A stretch of DNA of 64,000 nt from Actinostola sp. cb2023 (GCA_033675265.1 JAUJYZ010000745.1:77001-141000), one strand, 5' to 3'. Positions 25,401 to 58,539 are shown, counted from the stretch's first letter. The notes: generated from the sequence alone by a model not told the origin. A program made the numbers and translations.

Positions 25401-26151
25401 CTATTCATACTTGTCGCCGTATTGATTAAGCCGCAGCAGCGGATCGGAACTCTTCAAGAAAATTTATTATCGACACCAATTTGTACTAGATGCAGTTGTG
25501 ATCGAAAATCAGAAAATCACTACAATTAAAGTTGGTTCGATTTGTAGTTTCGGCTTCCTTAATTTAAAAATACACAGAGCACGACGCTAAAATAAAGGCA
25601 ATAATGTAAACATGCCATTATTTCTTGAAATGCTTGTCAGTTTGCCTTCTCGATTGTGTAACTAAATGGCCATTTCGCAATGCTCGAAGGAAGATCCGAT
25701 CAAACGATAATAAAACAACTCCAGCGGTGTATTTACGTCTTGATTTCTACGCATCTATTCTTGTGCGGATGCCCAAGACAAGGGATTCCTTGTAGCAGCT
25801 CTTGGGGAGTTTTAAGGCATCGATTTGGCTGCTCAAAAGACCTTGAATTTTCAGCTGCTTTCAATTTTCTACATAAAAACGAACTGTGCTTAATGAGTAT
25901 GCACGCGTAGCTTTTGTTCATTTCAAATTCATCTCGAAACCGCAAGGCAGAAAAGCAAAAGCCGTAGCTGAAGCAGCCAATAAATCCCCACAAATGCACC
26001 AGTCAGGCCTCGACTGACTCCCCACATTGCCCTGAGATAGGTGGAAATTCCACGATCACTGGCCAGGACCTGTTTTGTCGAGGACTCTTACCTTACTACA
26101 CACGATTGCATGAGGCGGTTCTTCAGCTTCAGTGTCTTTCATCTTGGCCAT
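9438..26151 (-). CDS. RGS7: R7-family regulator of G-protein signalling (RGS6/7/9/11-like), 16 exons
   Basis: GTPase-activating protein for Gi/o-type alpha subunits; family members act at membranes as obligate dimers with Gbeta5. Exons (minus strand, 5' to 3'): 26151-26092, 23317-23221, 22989-22939, 22755-22649, 21827-21776, 21066-21002, 20015-19939, 19000-18919, 18558-18477, 17905-17847, 17436-17375, 16760-16647, 12985-12860, 12154-12080, 11250-11038 and tentatively 9555-9438. All joins keep phase, total 1440 nt = 479 aa plus stop, close to the usual length (about 470-495). Domains: DEP about 25-112, DHEX 113-197, GGL about 240-303 with the SNPW motif, RGS about 310-430 ([38 protein letters not shown]). 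The start MAKMKD was chosen by its Kozak-like context (AAAATGG) and family-like N-terminus; the frame stays open upstream. The exact paralogue (RGS6 versus RGS7) cannot be fixed by eye. The 3' end is the uncertain part: reading through exon 15 gives a stop at 10872-10874 instead. Confidence 0.93.
10216..10660. mobile_element. Dispersed repeat copy carrying a nested foldback MITE
   Basis: Shares TATAAAATAACTATGATA, CTGATTGGCCAAAGGATGCG and TTTTATAAAAGAAATAGAAA blocks with 52684-53042. Its palindromic core (GGGACTGATCAGAACACT and inverse) is interrupted by the 147-bp element at 10456-10602. Confidence 0.8.
10456..10602. mobile_element. 147-bp foldback MITE with CTG target duplication
   Basis: GCCTCGGTTGCACGAAAGGT and its inverse continue inward through CGCTATCCACCGGATAAGTC, making nearly the whole element a hairpin. 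CTG flanks both ends; the uninserted sequence GTTCTGATCAG is seen in the sister repeat near 52980. Confidence 0.88.
11038..11250 (-). CDS. RGS7: R7 RGS exon 15 (RGS domain C-terminal half)
   Basis: Acceptor is a T-rich tract ending tttag. Encodes [40 protein letters not shown] and [20 protein letters not shown], including the Asn and helix residues that contact G-alpha switches. End set at AAAAG|gtacga. If unspliced, the frame runs on to a TGA at 10872-10874, through sequence that shares the GGGCTCCCTGTG core of a dispersed repeat, so read-through looks less likely. Confidence 0.9.
11311..11594. mobile_element. MITE with TAA target duplication, in R7 RGS intron 15
   Basis: Ends AGCCGCATCTACACGA and TCGTGTAGATTCGGCT are inverted, flanked by TAA on each side. 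The interior is mostly a 14-bp minisatellite. The TAA duplication fits PIF/Harbinger-type elements. Confidence 0.8.
11326..11457. repeat. 14-bp minisatellite (ACAAGTTTTCCYTG)
   Basis: About nine tandem copies lying inside the TAA-flanked MITE; the motif also occurs near its right end. Confidence 0.92.
11792..11929. mobile_element. GTTTACACGAGAG MITE family, copy 1
   Basis: Left CTCCTGTTTACACGAGAG and right CTCTCATGTAAACAGGGCC are inverted; interior has ATAACCCT and the palindrome around CATCCACAGGGAATA. Sister copies at 45850-45983 and 47418-47793. Located in R7 RGS intron 14. Confidence 0.85.
12080..12154 (-). CDS. RGS7: R7 RGS exon 14 (RGS domain)
   Basis: Acceptor attcag, donor gtacgt. 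Encodes [20 protein letters not shown] then LDIF plus two bases of Asn. The codon split with exon 13 reads Gly (GG+G) where R7 members I recall have Arg. Confidence 0.94.
12378..12800. repeat. (CATC/CATT)n tetranucleotide array split by a retroposon tail
   Basis: CATC, CATT and CATY units at 12378-12555 and 12627-12800. The interruption at 12556-12625 is (TAA)n plus a sequence that, inverted, reads like a GTAAAG...GCGCTT SINE-type tail. R7 RGS intron 13. Confidence 0.85.
12860..12985 (-). CDS. RGS7: R7 RGS exon 13 (start of RGS domain)
   Basis: Acceptor gctcag, donor gtaaga. Encodes [20 protein letters not shown], then [21 protein letters not shown]. Separated from exon 12 by the 3.2 kb C/G-rich satellite intron. 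Confidence 0.94.
13153..16385. repeat. 3.2 kb C-rich satellite (19-bp unit) with higher-order structure, R7 RGS intron 12
   Basis: Basic unit ACTACCACCCCTCCCCCCA, mixed with CCATACTACTACCCCTCCCC and ACTACTCACCATCTCCCT variants. Blocks recur at about 1.35-1.39 kb (for example 13558 and 14910, 13949 and 15301, the CCCATGGAC marker at 14511 and 15899). All three plus frames stay open only because the unit lacks stops. The RGS transcript strand is G-rich (GGGGGGAGGGG every 19 nt). Confidence 0.97.
16647..16760 (-). CDS. RGS7: R7 RGS exon 12 (GGL C-terminal part)
   Basis: Acceptor tttcag, donor gtaagt. Encodes [20 protein letters not shown] then [21 protein letters not shown] is the GGL signature corresponding to the NPF/NPW of gamma subunits. 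Confidence 0.95.
17375..17436 (-). CDS. RGS7: R7 RGS exon 11 (GGL helix)
   Basis: Acceptor tatgtag, donor gtaaac. Encodes [20 protein letters not shown], the G-gamma-like helix expected to bind Gbeta5. The preceding intron is mostly a 315-nt CT-rich tract. Confidence 0.9.
17459..17775. repeat. GA-rich (GGA/GAA) array; CT-rich in the RGS transcript
   Basis: Imperfect GGAGGA/GAAGGA units filling most of the 410-bp intron 10, ending 23 bp from the exon 11 acceptor. In RNA it forms an unusually long polypyrimidine tract. Confidence 0.93.
17847..17905 (-). CDS. RGS7: R7 RGS exon 10 (linker into GGL)
   Basis: Acceptor tatatcag, donor gtggga. Encodes [19 protein letters not shown]; the last residues lead in frame into the GGL helix of exon 11. 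The donor is suboptimal but the join is family-like. Confidence 0.78.
18477..18558 (-). CDS. RGS7: R7 RGS exon 9 (linker)
   Basis: Acceptor catag. Encodes [20 protein letters not shown] then PNTRRRV. Two overlapping donors exist: gtacgt after position 18481 (phase 0) and gtgtat after 18477 (phase 1). Only the second joins exon 10 in frame, so it was chosen. Confidence 0.8.
18695..18905. mobile_element. GGTTCACACTAG MITE family, copy 1
   Basis: GCCTGGTTCACACTAGCG and CACTAGTGTGAACCAGCC bound 211 bp with internal GGAATC repeats. Ends 13 bp before the donor of R7 RGS exon 8. Second copy at 33951-34199. Confidence 0.85.
18919..19000 (-). CDS. RGS7: R7 RGS exon 8
   Basis: Acceptor actttag, donor gtaaga. 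Encodes [20 protein letters not shown] then WNVHRPP, the conserved basic helix after DHEX. Confidence 0.94.
19409..19610. mobile_element. hAT-like MITE with 8-bp target duplication
   Basis: AGGGCATCTGATAGAGTG and its inverse; flanks GTATAGTC and ATATAGTC (7/8 identical). Interior includes a run of about 40 G. Part of it was copied in the exon 7 duplication. Confidence 0.78.
19682..19749 (-). pseudogene. Decayed duplicate of R7 RGS exon 7
   Basis: Repeats the second half of exon 7 ([14 protein letters not shown] plus the gtaagt donor). It has lost the first bases and the acceptor at the duplication breakpoint and carries a 7-nt deletion relative to the intact copy. Using the nearest cryptic AG (tttag) would read CAA ATG GAC GTT ATC TAG, a stop. 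It keeps Ala in MQAEAQA where the intact copy has Thr. Confidence 0.82.
19939..20015 (-). CDS. RGS7: R7 RGS exon 7 (DHEX), intact member of a tandem exon duplication
   Basis: Acceptor ttgtacag, donor gtaagt. Encodes [20 protein letters not shown] then TEAQA(K). A second, 5'-truncated copy of the same exon sits 190 bp downstream in transcription order (19749-19682). This copy is the one that keeps the acceptor and joins exons 6 and 8 in frame. Confidence 0.9.
20436..20761. mobile_element. 326-bp foldback element, R7 RGS intron 6
   Basis: TATACAGCTACAATGCATTT left end pairs with AAATAGCTGTATA right end; inner arms GACGATTGG...GCACAACC and AAGGAACTATGGGTCTACAA are inverted copies. Confidence 0.82.
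20765..20970. mobile_element. pogo/Tigger-like MITE (TATTAAGCGG)
   Basis: TACAGTCAAATTTCTATTAA and GGTCTGACTGTA ends, TA at both borders, interior of repeated TAAGCGGTCAC motifs. Abuts the 20436-20761 foldback. Confidence 0.75.
21002..21066 (-). CDS. RGS7: R7 RGS exon 6 (DHEX)
   Basis: Acceptor ttttcag, donor gtaagt. Encodes [20 protein letters not shown] then EA in phase 0; highly conserved DHEX helix. Confidence 0.94.
21235..21505. mobile_element. Diverged fragment of the ATTATCGATGAA/TATTACATGG family
   Basis: Carries CACACGTGAAGA, GAAGATAAACTTCATATCTTC and a GTGTAATATCCTCTA end as in 22140-22452 and 48320-48640, but only one terminus is clear. Confidence 0.5.
21776..21827 (-). CDS. RGS7: R7 RGS exon 5 (DHEX start)
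   Basis: 52-nt exon, acceptor tgtag, donor gtaagt. Encodes [17 protein letters not shown], the conserved PYFW..NWEPEN entry to the DHEX helical extension. Confidence 0.93.
22140..22452. mobile_element. Palindromic repeat family copy 1 (TTATCGATGAAA ... ATTACATGG)
   Basis: Two adjacent palindromes: one around TCACACGTGAAGATAACA, bounded by AATTATCGATGAA, and one with GATAAAATTTGTATCTC arms around ATCTCTCACTCG. Copy 2 at 48320-48640 is in the opposite orientation. Confidence 0.8.
22649..22755 (-). CDS. RGS7: R7 RGS exon 4 (DEP)
   Basis: Acceptor aattag, donor gtacat. Encodes [20 protein letters not shown] then [15 protein letters not shown], a clear R7 DEP C-terminal half. Confidence 0.93.
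22939..22989 (-). CDS. RGS7: R7 RGS exon 3 (DEP)
   Basis: 51-nt exon between ctag acceptor and gtatgc donor, encoding [16 protein letters not shown] plus split Gly codons on both sides. Corresponds to the recognition helix region of DEP. Confidence 0.9.
23221..23317 (-). CDS. RGS7: R7 RGS exon 2 (DEP start)
   Basis: Acceptor ttttcag. Encodes [20 protein letters not shown] and onward to KIPSVLTG, the first helix and beta hairpin of the DEP domain. The donor is gttggc, a weak GT site, but the join to exon 3 restores the family motif TGSELIDWM. Confidence 0.9.
23662..24174. mobile_element. 513-bp pogo-like element, R7 RGS intron 1
   Basis: TACAGTAAAAACC and GGTTTTTACTGTA ends with TA borders; interior repeats AAGAACC and CAATATA motifs. 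No transposase. Confidence 0.75.
26092..26151 (-). CDS. RGS7: R7 RGS exon 1 (start codon)
   Basis: Encodes [20 protein letters not shown], ending AAG followed by donor gtaaga in phase 0. The next exon then begins [14 protein letters not shown], matching the N-terminal DEP entry of R7 RGS proteins. An alternative ATG lies three codons downstream. Confidence 0.8.
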
Positions 26152-27816
26152 TTTACACTTCTCAACGCCAACTTCCACGCTCATGAGCTGAATGGAGAGC
26201 GCCTCAAAGTACAAAGCATGGCCTAGAAACGAGCTTACATCCTGGCCTCGGAGCGTTGTTACAAAAGTAAATAGAGAATACCCTCGCAAAGTCTATCATG
26301 TCAGAGGCAAAAGGCAAATACTTTTGACGGCACCACTATTAAACACCCCGCACACGATCGCAGCGAAAACGATCTGGACGAAGCGATACAGCTAATCTTG
26401 AAGTCAAGGTGAATCACTAGGATCTTAGCTGTACCAATGAAGAATGCTGTGCTTTTTTTCGTAGGATATCCAGTGTGTTTTGGGGGTATTCAGTGTAGAT
26501 AACTTGACTTCCTCGCAAGGCTTTGATGAGATAACCAGCGGTGTTTCCCTTGCTGTATTTACATAAGGGGTGCCAAAGGCATCATGGGTAATAAAAGGAC
26601 GAATTTTTCCCCGCTATTTGTTTCCATTTTCTTTTTACTTTAGCCGCAAATCTGCAGTTTCCTATTAACTATAGTGAAATTGTCGATGTTTTTCATGCAG
26701 TGAAAGTTAGGAATATATATACTATCGATTTTATGTATTTATTTTTAATTGTAGAAATAAAAGAAAATGAAACAAACTTCGCTTTCGAGGGCAAAAAGTT
26801 TCGAAACGGATCGATTGCTAATATTCTGATCATCAGTCCAATTCGCTTGACAATCAAATAAGTAAGTACTTGTGCGGGTACTCAAACCTCCTGTTTGAGT
26901 GACTGATCGTTCCTTGAGATAGACATACGTGCTACAGGCTGTGGAATGCGAGGAATAGTTGGTCATGATGGAGCTGACCACGTGATCATGACTACGCGTG
27001 GAAAATGATACCCTTTCACCTGTTTTAATGACAAAGGAAGCTAGATAGAAAAGCTAATGTTTGGCTAATAATCGGTGGAAACAGAAGCCCTGGTATGGGG
27101 GAGGGGGGCGGGGGTTTCTTCTCAATGGAACAATATTTTTAAATACAGAGCAAAATAAAGAGAAGGGAGCTTCAGCTGTTTCAAGAGCTGCCGTTTCAGC
27201 TTTGGCAAAATGAAACCGAATCAAACAAATTCTTGATTTTGTAATTCAAATAATTTTTCTGCGTTAATTAGCCACTAGCACTATCAAATCGAGCAGGGGA
27301 CTGGGAATGAGTTTATTAGAATTAATGTTATTACGAAATTAAGTTCATAACGTGAAAGAGCATGTTGAGTTAGCATCTGTGCAAAGTTTGATGTGAATTG
27401 AGCGAATTCTGTCGGAATTATAAACTTTTGAAATTGCGTTGTCCAGCCAAAATTTTACAGTGAATGTATGGTTTGGCTGGACACGTCAAAAAATTACAGA
27501 GTTTGTATGGGAAAATAGACATCTTTGATGCCCTCTAGCATCATCAATATTAAGCCGAAGTTCACCAAACTTTGCAGACTAGCTGAGTTTGATCTGCTCT
27601 CTCAGAAAATGATGCTAGATTCAAATTGAATTAGTTTTACGGACTTGGTACCAGTCTCCTGCTCGTTTTGGTAATGGCTAATGCTGTTTGCAAAGAGTTA
27701 GACCAAATATTAGCATGACAATTATATTTTAATATTATTCGAGTGTCCAGATGGAGCAGTGATCGACTATGATGGGAGCTAAAGGTATGGCTTAGGGGCC
27801 GGCTAACCCCTCCCTC

Positions 27817-27890
27817 GCTGGACTTTTGGTTGGGACCCTGTTTTGTACAACACTGGGATAGCGTGGATGGGGCGTCCGAAATCTTCATCC
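27817..27890. repeat. Dispersed repeat fragment (ACCCTGTTTTGTACAACACT), copy 1 of 3
   Basis: Shares GGGACCCTG, GTACA.CA.C.GGATAGC and CCGAAATC.TC.TCCT with 39990-40110 and 58540-58680. Confidence 0.65.
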
Positions 27891-28370
27891 TATACGACTG
27901 TGCAAAAACTGATAACAACATACCCATCTAGTACTGTAATTCAATGAGAAACCCAATAATCATAATCACAAATACAACCGTTCTGTAAACAATACAACCA
28001 GTTCTGAATATCTTGCTTTATTCGTTAAGCTTGATGTACTTTTTAATTAGAAACAGCAAATTATATCTACAATTAATATGGCATATCTACAATATATTGT
28101 ATTCACAGGATGACTTTGATATTTATGCTCGAAAAAAAAAATATGTACAAAATTAAAACTCAGTTTCCACCTAATCATTGTGGAGATTAAATAACAGGGG
28201 AGTGTTTTAACAATAATTAATAAATTGATTTGTCTAACAGTTGCAGTATCATTTACGTGAGTGATGTTATGGCTAAGAGCGACAACTAAATAATATGTTA
28301 CAAAGTGCTTGAAACATATCCAAAATTGTATCTTTTTTAGACTACGTAATAAAACAGTTTCGTAATAAGC

Positions 28371-28790
28371 CACTTCACGCTGTCGTCCGCCATTTTGAAT
28401 TGGGACAAACGCGGCAAAATTTATAGAAATCTGGATCACTTTGATTTGCCCTAACTCTGCTCGATTACGTTGGATTTTCAAAAACATATCATTTTAGAAA
28501 ATATGTTTTCTTTGTTATTTATGACCTATAATATGATGGGTATTGGAAGGCTACAAATCGAGAATTTATTTATTTATTTTCAAAATAAAACGTTCGGCAC
28601 GTGAATATGCAAATCAGCTCGAACTATTGACTCGTAAAAGGTATGCATGCCTGCTGATTATCGAAGTTTAAATTTTGAAAATCCAACAAAATCGAGCGGA
28701 GTTACAGCAAGTCAAAGTGATCCAGATTTCTATAAATTTTGCCGCGTTTGTCCCAATTCAAAATGGCGGACGACAGCGTGAACTGGCTTA
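28371..28790. repeat. Long inverted repeat, arms about 115 bp
   Basis: Arm 28371-28483 and arm 28672-28790 share the CCAGATTTCTATAAATTTTG, CCGCGTTTGTCCCAATTCAA and AATGGCGGACGACAGCGTGA blocks in opposite orientation, separated by about 190 bp. Both arms translate to the same peptide start, which explains two look-alike open frames. Confidence 0.88.
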
Positions 28791-29701
28791 TTTCAACCTC
28801 AGTGTTATTATGCTCACTTTCCTCACACAGTGTAGCACGAATCCTGATCCGCGCGACCCAACGTTTGGCCATATGGATTTTAACCATATGTTTTTCAATC
28901 TTCTATCAAATTTTAACAAACGGGTCTCAAAATGTTGGCACCGTATATGGAGAGCACTTACTGAGATGTCAAATTTGATTTACGCTAATTTATATATTAG
29001 TAAAACCTCGTGCGGCAGAAGGCCTAAAATAGCGTATATAGCGTTGTCGCCCTTAGCCGAATACTTATGTTATTCTGGGCTCTCGTGTCACGAAACTGAA
29101 CCAACTACACTGTTGTAGCATGTATGGTCAGCGTCACCGCCATTACAGCACGTGACGACCAAAGTCCAGTCAAAACAAATTACTTTCTGCCCCGAGTAGA
29201 ATCAATGAAAAAAAACTTTTTACACCATCATTTTGCGAGAATGATTGTTATATGAACTGAACATTAAAAATCCTAAATAATTCTAAAGAACTAATTTGTA
29301 TAACTAAATAACTTATTCCCTAAAGAGTTCTATTGAAATTTTGAAATTGCTGTACAAAAATGGCCGATAAGCCGGAATGCTGCCCGCAAGGCACGCTGGT
29401 ACACTTTGAAGACAGCAGCAAGTGTTTGAATCAAGAGTTACTTGTAGCAGATACAGACACTATATGTGGTGCATGAAAAACACGTAAAACAAGCCGGGAA
29501 ATACACTCTCTAGCAAAAGAAACCGTACACTAAGATGATGCTTAGCATATGGCGTTATCTTCTACACATAATTATGGCGAATGTTTGGGATAAAACAAAT
29601 GCATTTTGAATGAGTGTGTATCGTTTTTTTAGATGTCTCATTCAAATCACCATTGAAATAGAACAATAAAAAGGTGAACTGTGTTCGCTCTTTCTTACTA
29701 A

Positions 29702-29873
29702 AGGATCGGACACACGATGCAACGTTTCTTGCAACATTGAGCGCAACAGTTTCTGAAGTAGGATCGAGTTCTACTTCTGCAACCGTTGCGTGCAACGTTG
29801 CATCGTGTGACACCCCAAAAAACTCTTGTTGCGCGCAACTTTGCAAGAAAAGTTGCATGGTGTGTCTGGGCCT
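29702..29873. mobile_element. ACACGATGCAAC MITE family, copy 1
   Basis: GACACACGATGCAACGTT and GTTGCATGGTGTGTCTGGGC ends, central GTAGGATCGAGTTCTACTTC palindrome shared with 46821-46987. Confidence 0.82.
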
Positions 29874-30078
29874 TAACAAGTTTGAAAGCGATCGTAAGTT
29901 TTGTAACGAAAATTCAATGTTCAAAATCTAAAAAAAATCACATCGTACAAAAAGTATAAACGAGCGAAAAAAATATTCTCTAAGAACTGTGAAAAATTAG
30001 AAAGCGCGACTTTTTTTGTTTGACCGCAGTGTTCATCATATCTCGTGTACGGTTCCTTTTGCTTGAGAGAAAATAAGC

Positions 30079-31293
30079 AATTCCCAGGATTTATAAACCC
30101 CTTGCCGGCCATAATTAGTTCCCAGGATTTATAAACCCCTTGCCATAATTAATTCCCAGGATTTATAAACCCCTTGCCATAATTAATTCCCAGGATTTAT
30201 AAACCCCTTGCCATAATTAATTCCCAGGATTTATAAACCCCTTGCCATAATTAGTTCCCAGGATTTATAAACCCCTTGCCATAATTAATTCCCAGGATTT
30301 ATAAACCCCTTGCCATAATTAATTCCCAGGATTTATAAACCCCTTGCCATAATTAATTCCCAGGATTTATAAACCCCTTGCCATAATTAGTTCCCAGGAT
30401 TTATAAACCCCTTGCCATAATTTATTCCCAGGATTTATAAACCCCTTGCCATAATTAATTCCCAGGATTTATAAACCCCTTGCCATAATTAATTCCCAGG
30501 ATTTTTAAATCCCTTGCGATAATTAATTCCCAGGATTTATAGACCCCTTGATATAATTAATTCCCAGGATTTTATAAACCCCTTTTCCCAGGATTTATAA
30601 ACCCCTTGCCATAATTAATTCCCAGGATTTATAAACCCCTTTCCATAATTAATTCCCAGGATTTTTAAATCCCTTGCCATAATTAATTCCCAGGATTTAT
30701 AAACCCCTTGCCATATATTAATTCCCAGGATTTTTAAATCCCTTGCCATAATTAATTCCCAGGATTTATAGACCCCCTTATATAATTAATTCCCAGGATT
30801 TTATAACCCCTTGCCATAATTAATTCCCAGATTTATAGATAAACCCCCTTGCCATATTATTAATTAATTCCCAGGATTTATAGACCCCTTGCCATAATTA
30901 ATTCCCAGGATTTATAAACCCCCTTGCCATATTATTAATTAATTCCCAGGATTTATAAACCCCTTGCCATAATTAATTCCCAGGATTTATAAAACCCCTT
31001 TGCATAATAATTCCCAGGATTTATAAACCCCTTGCCATAATTAATTCCCAGGATTTATAAACCCCTTGCCATAATTAATTCCCAGGATTTATAAACCCCT
31101 TGCCATAATTAATTCCCAGGATTTATAAACCCCTTGCCATAATTAATTCCCAGGATTTATAAACCCCTTGCCATAATTAATTCCCAGGATTTATAAACCC
31201 CTTGCCATAATTAATTCCCAGGATTTATAAACCCCTTGCCATAATTAATTCCCAGGATTTATAAACCCCTTGCCATAATTAATTCCCAGGATT
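30079..31293. repeat. 34-bp minisatellite, about 35 copies
   Basis: Unit is TAATTAATTCCCAGGATTTA followed by TAAACCCCTTGCCA. The flanks and both ends are nearly pure; the middle (30490-31010) is degenerate, with ATTTTTAAATCCC, ATAGACCCC and duplicated TTAATT variants. Confidence 0.97.
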
Positions 31294-31661
31294 TCGGGTC
31301 TCGTGAGGAATTTCATCAGCTGAATTGCTCCTTTTCAATAGAATACTCTCTGCTTGATAGCTCATGGGGGCAGTTTTGCCCCTCAGTGAAAGGTAAATAA
31401 TGAGATTCAAGGACTCTAACAGCTGATTGATACCAAGCAATTCATTCCCCGGAACGAAACAATGAAAATATTTTGCACGAGAAAATATTTTCAGAAACTT
31501 ACAGAAAAATAAGTTTCATTGTTTTGTCTCGTAAGACTGGTAACAAGTGCAAGGGACAAGATGCATTATTGGGAAGTAAGATGGCCGCAGAGCTAAATAT
31601 AAACGAGTAGAATCATTATGCATGAAACCAGATCAAGCCTGCAAGTACGTTTACGTTGTCG

Positions 31662-31860
31662 TATACAAGCATCAAGAGTTCCAGACTTTCGGTACGCGCG
31701 CAATGCATTATGAGATTATTACATAGGAAAAGTGAGCACCAATTCTAGACACAGGGAGCCCAAGCTATGTTTTTGCTCACTTGGTGCTCACTTTTCCTTT
31801 GTAATAATCTCACAATGCAATGCGCTCGTACCGGAAGTCTGGAACTCTTGATGCTTGTAT
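31662..31860. mobile_element. 199-bp foldback element
   Basis: TATACAAGCATCAAGAGTTC and GAACTCTTGATGCTTGTATA ends; inner arms AATGAGATTATTACA/GTAATAATCTCA and AAAAGTGAGCACC are inverted. Target duplication not clear. Confidence 0.85.
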
Positions 31861-32280
31861 AAGGACAAGATGTGAACTGAACTGGTACGGGACAAAGCAG
31901 ATTTCAGTTAACTTCAAAATCTCATAGAAATATCTGCTTCAAATCGTACAAGATCCAGGTAAGCTTGTCCGGCCTAGCTGATTGGCAGTTATATTTAAAT
32001 CAGACAAATATTGTCCATACGACGCAGTTCTTGGCAGAGTAATAAGTCTGGTTGCATAATCATTTTCAAGTTGACACTTATGAAAGCTGAAAGTGTTGTT
32101 CGTTGTATATATAAATGCGAAGAGTGGTAAGAGTACGATCAACACTGTTCGGCTAAGGAATTATTGAAGTTACTAAAATATCATGCTAGTGATATGTCGG
32201 TACGAAAACCAAGGACGCACATTCTCCTCGGAAATAAGCTACAAAGAAGGCACTAGTTTTCTGTCTAGATACACTATGAG

Positions 32281-32680
<400 letters not shown>

Positions 32681-33326
32681 TTACGACTTACAGCTAAGCC
32701 TGCTGCAGTATGTACGACGGCCCTATACACAGCGTACCTTCGTTGTAGCTTATTCTTATGTACCAGTATTAGTTTAAAAAGAGCATGCCTATCAATCTCA
32801 TTCCCAGGCTCTTCTCTTCTTTAGAAAAGAACAAAAGAGCCTGGAAACAACTTTATAAAGTTATTCGAGTTTTATAAAAATTAAACCTTATGTTCTTCGA
32901 AACTAAATAAATACCTGAGCTTATTCGACCAGCGAAGATAGATCACAAAGTCTTCCACTTACAAAACGTAACTTCTAATTTGATTCTTCCAATTTTGAGT
33001 GTTCAATGTTCCTCTCGACTGCTTTTGTTATAATAAATCTTGATGTTAATTGCTCCGTAAAAACCGTGATCCAACATCCTCACTCCAAGTGTCCAATTAC
33101 TCATTTTCATTCAAGTTCTTGATCAAATGCCTAGCGAACACGTGCGCTAATGGCAGTAGGTCAGCGGATGTAGAATGGCAGTATTATTCACGGCCACAAC
33201 CATCACAGTTCTTGCTGAATCACTTTGCCTCGAGATTCGTCGCGATTTAGGACCGACAGGATCCATCCAATTCAATTACACGAACGTACGAGGTCGTTCG
33301 ATATATAGTCGGTTGTCTGTGGAGGA

Positions 33327-56389
<23,063 letters not shown>

Positions 56390-57994
56390 TTTATGAGTTT
56401 CACTTCGCGGGCCAGTGCGAATCCATTACTTTAATTACAGCGCCGTCGAGACACGGCTGTCGGCGAAACCAGCTTGTTTTCAATCGAACTTCGCACTATT
56501 TTCCTCAACATCAAAGAACTTTTCCTGCCACAGAGATAAAGAGATTTAAACTGGATTATTTGGGGATGACACGCAGGAACAGATCGAGTGATATTCAGCG
56601 CCAAACGCTTCGGTATTTCGTGCCGCCATTCAGTTTGAACACTGGGAAGACGGTAGTCTGACTGACATAAAGGTCTTCTGTGAATCTAGCGACATTTAGT
56701 TACCTTTTACGGCATTTTGGCACAGTTTCCAACTGTTGGATGATGCTTGGGGGTTATTCACTGCATGACAGGTGTAGATTTTATGTCTAAAGACTTGCTT
56801 TATCCCTTTCAAATACCGTGTTATTTTGACGGCAACGAGGAAAATGGACGGACTTCACTCGAGTTGAACACTTCATCCCTACCCCACCCCCGATATGTGA
56901 TTTTATTTTCTATCGGTCCCAGTCCTCCCGCAACATGCGCACTGGTTGACTGTTGGTTGACTGTATCTCAGAATTTTCTATTTCCCACAATTCTAACTAT
57001 TTCTTTCTTTCAACCTTCTAATAGCTTCCCAGCTTTAGGATTGAGCGATCACAAGCGACAAAAATATAAATATAAATATCATATTTTTTTCACGAAAATC
57101 TGGCTGAATGTCTAAAATGGATGCAATAATAAAATCAATGTTCTTGATTTGTAGATCTATCCTTGTATTTTTGTTTTATCGATGCTTTTTATGCACCTGA
57201 ATCTTCATTTGCGGATACTATGCTTTCGTTTTGGTCCGCTGGGTAATTTTTGAAAAACGTTTCAATATTTTTGAGCTCGCCATGGTGTCTATGGGAACAG
57301 ATCAGCAGATCAGTCTTATGACTGTGGAAAAACTTACGGCACGGATCAGTATATATAGAGAAACCTACGGTACCAGCGGTTCGTACCGTGACACTCAAAT
57401 GGCTTCCTTTCTGAACCAATCAAAAAGCGTGCAGATGCATCTCATCCAATCAAACTCGTTCAATACGGCAAGGCGCGGTGCGGTGACGGGACGTGCGGTA
57501 ACTTTCCCACTCATACGAAAACGACTCTATGCCGTTCCGCGTACGTCCAGAGGATTGGCAGGAGTCTGGATGGATATATAATTGTTACTCTGGAGGTCAT
57601 AATTTCGAAAAAAAAATACGAGTGCCCAAATGCACTAGTACTAAATGAAACGCTAAATCGCGCGAACATCAATACAAAACTATCCAGAACAAGATGGCGC
57701 CTGTTAATTAACCACAATCCTTTGCGAATCTAACACTCACATCTACAAACTGACACGTTCACATAAATAAAGCTCGTAACAGCTCTTCATATTTACAAAT
57801 TTTGATGTTCTCAGAACTCTCTGTTGCGATGTGTGAGAAAGTGTTGTGTTTTCTCTCGCAAAGGATTGTGGTAAAATGTTCAGGCCATGCAGCATATATA
57901 GAGCCAAGCTAGGACAGGTAGCGATAAGACACGAAACCCCTACACGAGAACTCGGGATAACGACCAAGAACCATCACATTTAAAATTATTTATT

Positions 57995-58305
<311 letters not shown>

Positions 58306-58539
58306 TTATTTCCCCCTGTTTCGTCATATTGGTGTTAACATCTGTTAACGTGGTGCACATGCAACCTTGTCAGATTCAACGCCTTTCTCTCGGCTCCCTC
58401 TGAAAGCTAGTCTAAAAACTCGTCAGGCATAAACATAAAACATCTATATTATACATGTATGTGCCGTTTAGATGGAGCAACAGTCTAGAGAGAATCAGTC
58501 CAAATATACGGATTTTATATCCCCTCCCTCCCTCCGTGG

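Noticed and set aside
26152..26289. Upstream in-frame Met (MRGYSLF...) as the RGS start
   Set aside because: The frame is open but the extra 46 residues do not look like R7 N-termini, and the downstream MAKMKD has a better start context; kept as an untranslated leader.
26745..26981. Minus-strand frame with SVTQTGGLSTRTSTYLFD
   Set aside because: Could be a fragment of a retroelement, but there is no second supporting domain or flank, so no feature was called.
28047..29118. Two similar 146-147 codon frames on opposite strands
   Set aside because: Their shared N-terminal part is simply the two arms of an inverted repeat; the remainders do not match each other or any known family.
30079..31293. 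CRISPR-like regular repeats
   Set aside because: Units are contiguous with no unique spacers and the context is eukaryotic; it is a minisatellite.
56747..57581. Two plus-strand frames of about 120 codons upstream of the Ser-rich gene
   Set aside because: No splice support, no family resemblance and no codon signal that can be judged by eye.
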